From NCBI GenBank assembly GCA_003478935.1, contig QUFP01000003.1, positions 1 through 64,000 on the forward strand: a DNA stretch of 64,000 nucleotides, given 5' to 3'. Below, piece after piece: positions 62,830 to 64,000 of this stretch; positions within the stretch are counted from its first letter, which is position 1; every line of letters starts with the position of its first letter. The position numbers and the translations under genes are program-made. Origin of the DNA: Firmicutes bacterium AF25-13AC. GTDB lineage: Bacteria; Bacillota; Clostridia; Lachnospirales; Lachnospiraceae. A model generated the notes under the pieces. It searched no databases. It was given only the letters and a program-made list of their open reading frames with translations, and was not told the DNA's origin.

Positions 62830-64000
62830 ATGGGAAAGTATTTTGGAACAGACGGTTTTCGCGGTGAGGCAAATGTTGATTTAACGGTTGAGCATGCATT
62901 TGAGGTGGGTCGTTTTATTGGTTGGTATTTTGGAAAGGAGCATAAGTGCAAGGTAGTAATCGGAAAGGATACGAGACGAAGCAGCTACATGTTTGAATAT
63001 GCACTTGTTGCAGGCTTAACTGCTTCCGGTGCAGATGCTTATCTTCTTCATGTTACCACAACACCAAGTGTATCATATGTTGTTCGTACAGAAGATTTCG
63101 ACTGTGGAATTATGATTTCTGCAAGTCATAATCCATTCTATGATAACGGAATCAAGCTGATTAATGATAAGGGTGAAAAAATGCAGGAATTTGTCATTGA
63201 TGAGATTGAAAAGTATCTTGATGAAGATAAGAAGAATCTGCCATATGCGACAAAGGAAAATATTGGCTGTACCGTGGACTATGCAGCAGGAAGAAACCGT
63301 TATCTTGGATATTTAATGTCTCTGGCACTGTGTTCCTTTAGAAATATGCGTGTCGGTTTAGACTGTGCAAATGGAAGTGCTTGGATGATTGCAAAGAATG
63401 TTTTTGATGCACTTGGTGCAAAAACATATGTGATCAATAACGAGCCAGATGGAACTAATATTAATACAAATTGCGGTTCTACTCATATTCAGGGACTACA
63501 GGCTTTGGTAAAGGAGAAGCACCTTGATGTTGGATTTGCATTTGATGGTGATGCAGACCGCTGTCTTTGCGTAGACGAAAATGGAGATGTAGTAGATGGC
63601 GATGCAATCCTTTATATTTGCGGTAAATATCTGAAAAATAAGGGAGAGCTTGCTGACAATACAGTTGTTACAACCGTCATGTCAAATTTTGGCTTGTATA
63701 AAGCATTTGATGCAGCAGGTATATCTTATGAAAAGACAGCTGTTGGTGATAAGTATGTATATGAGTGCATGAGCGAAAATGGATATCGTCTTGGCGGTGA
63801 GCAGTCTGGTCATATTATTTTCAGCAAGTATGCAGCAACAGGAGATGGACTGATTACGGCAATCAAGATGATGGAAGTAATGGTATTAGGTAAGCAGACA
63901 CTTTCTCAGTTAAGACGTGGTTTTGTGTCATATCCTCAGAAGCTGACAAATGTTCGAGTAATGGATAAGGCAGCAGCAAGAGAGGATGCAGATGTTCAGG
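62830..64000 (+). CDS. glmM: Phosphoglucosamine mutase, 3' end outside the window
   Basis: GlmM converts glucosamine-6-phosphate to glucosamine-1-phosphate for UDP-GlcNAc. ATG 62830 follows GAAGGG; 390 codons are visible and the frame is open at base 64000. The family start GKYFGTDGFRGEAN, phosphoserine S99 in MISASHNPFYDNGIK, the metal loop DGDADR and GGEQSGHI are all intact, so it is a normal gene truncated only by the window. Lies with glf in a cell-wall precursor set. Confidence 0.95.
   Translation, partial: MGKYFGTDGFRGEANVDLTVEHAFEVGRFIGWYFGKEHKCKVVIGKDTRRSSYMFEYALVAGLTASGADAYLLHVTTTPSVSYVVRTEDFDCGIMISASHNPFYDNGIKLINDKGEKMQEFVIDEIEKYLDEDKKNLPYATKENIGCTVDYAAGRNRYLGYLMSLALCSFRNMRVGLDCANGSAWMIAKNVFDALGAKTYVINNEPDGTNINTNCGSTHIQGLQALVKEKHLDVGFAFDGDADRCLCVDENGDVVDGDAILYICGKYLKNKGELADNTVVTTVMSNFGLYKAFDAAGISYEKTAVGDKYVYECMSENGYRLGGEQSGHIIFSKYAATGDGLITAIKMMEVMVLGKQTLSQLRRGFVSYPQKLTNVRVMDKAAAREDADVQ

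Overview
The window looks like a chromosomal segment of a gut-type Lachnospiraceae (Clostridia, Bacillota). The family is inferred from content: AT-rich sequence, strong AGGAGG ribosome sites, a GGGtGRT protein beside its Fe-S scaffold partner, DUF4250 and CD3324 family proteins, a pyruvate phosphate dikinase, a choloylglycine hydrolase, a NiCo riboswitch and a Trp T-box. I do not commit to a genus. No rRNA, tRNA, CRISPR array or prophage is visible.

Layout. 1-451 is the left end of an IS200/IS605-type element carrying the start of tnpB. 0.98-5.4 kb holds a cysteine desulfurase, a GH105 unsaturated rhamnogalacturonyl hydrolase, a CD3324 protein with a leader peptide, and a MATE exporter. 5.4-10.0 kb is an NAD block (pncB, nadD, nadE) behind a long structured leader. 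10.0-15.2 kb has an HMA metallochaperone-like gene with a CsoR-type operator, a large two-HTH regulator divergent from a secreted protein, and lrgAB. 15.5-19.4 kb has sugar isomerase/epimerase and ThuA genes around a NiCo-riboswitch-controlled cation exporter. 20.2-24.7 kb is a two-component system plus ABC exporter. 24.8-31.5 kb has an amidase, nudC, aroC, DUF4250, an ArsR regulator and ppdK. 31.6-37.8 kb has a LysR regulator, aspartase, a Na+-coupled transporter, ThuA and SDR genes; two inverted copies of a small transposed element bracket the last four. 37.9-49.8 kb is an aminopeptidase followed by a carbohydrate locus (GH43-like, GH28, GH2, a six-hairpin-like protein, GH3) interrupted by a YjbR-Ogt fusion and a DUF436 gene. 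50.1-55.0 kb has an HPr-like protein, a small coiled-coil protein, the Fe-S scaffold/GGGtGRT pair, a membrane-anchored protein and a bile-salt-hydrolase-like enzyme. 55.1-58.4 kb is a tryptophan-type ABC importer under a UGG T-box. 58.6-64.0 kb has a secreted protein, an LCP cell-wall enzyme, a small zinc-ribbon protein, glf and the start of glmM.

The genes form a few coherent themes: NAD synthesis and turnover (pncB, nadD, nadE, nudC); pectin and rhamnogalacturonan side-chain breakdown (GH105, GH28, GH2, GH43, GH3); metal handling (NiCo-CDF, HMA/CsoR box, Cys/His-tailed ArsR); and envelope work (amidase, LCP, Glf, GlmM).

The most notable points are two. First, a 192-193 bp element occurs in two inverted copies, each with 13-bp terminal inverted repeats and 8-bp target duplications, and with compensatory changes that keep its arms paired. 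Second, four genes are broken by five single-base deletions, each reading as a shortened base run. Restoring one base per site gives full-length family members, so base-calling error is more likely than real gene death.
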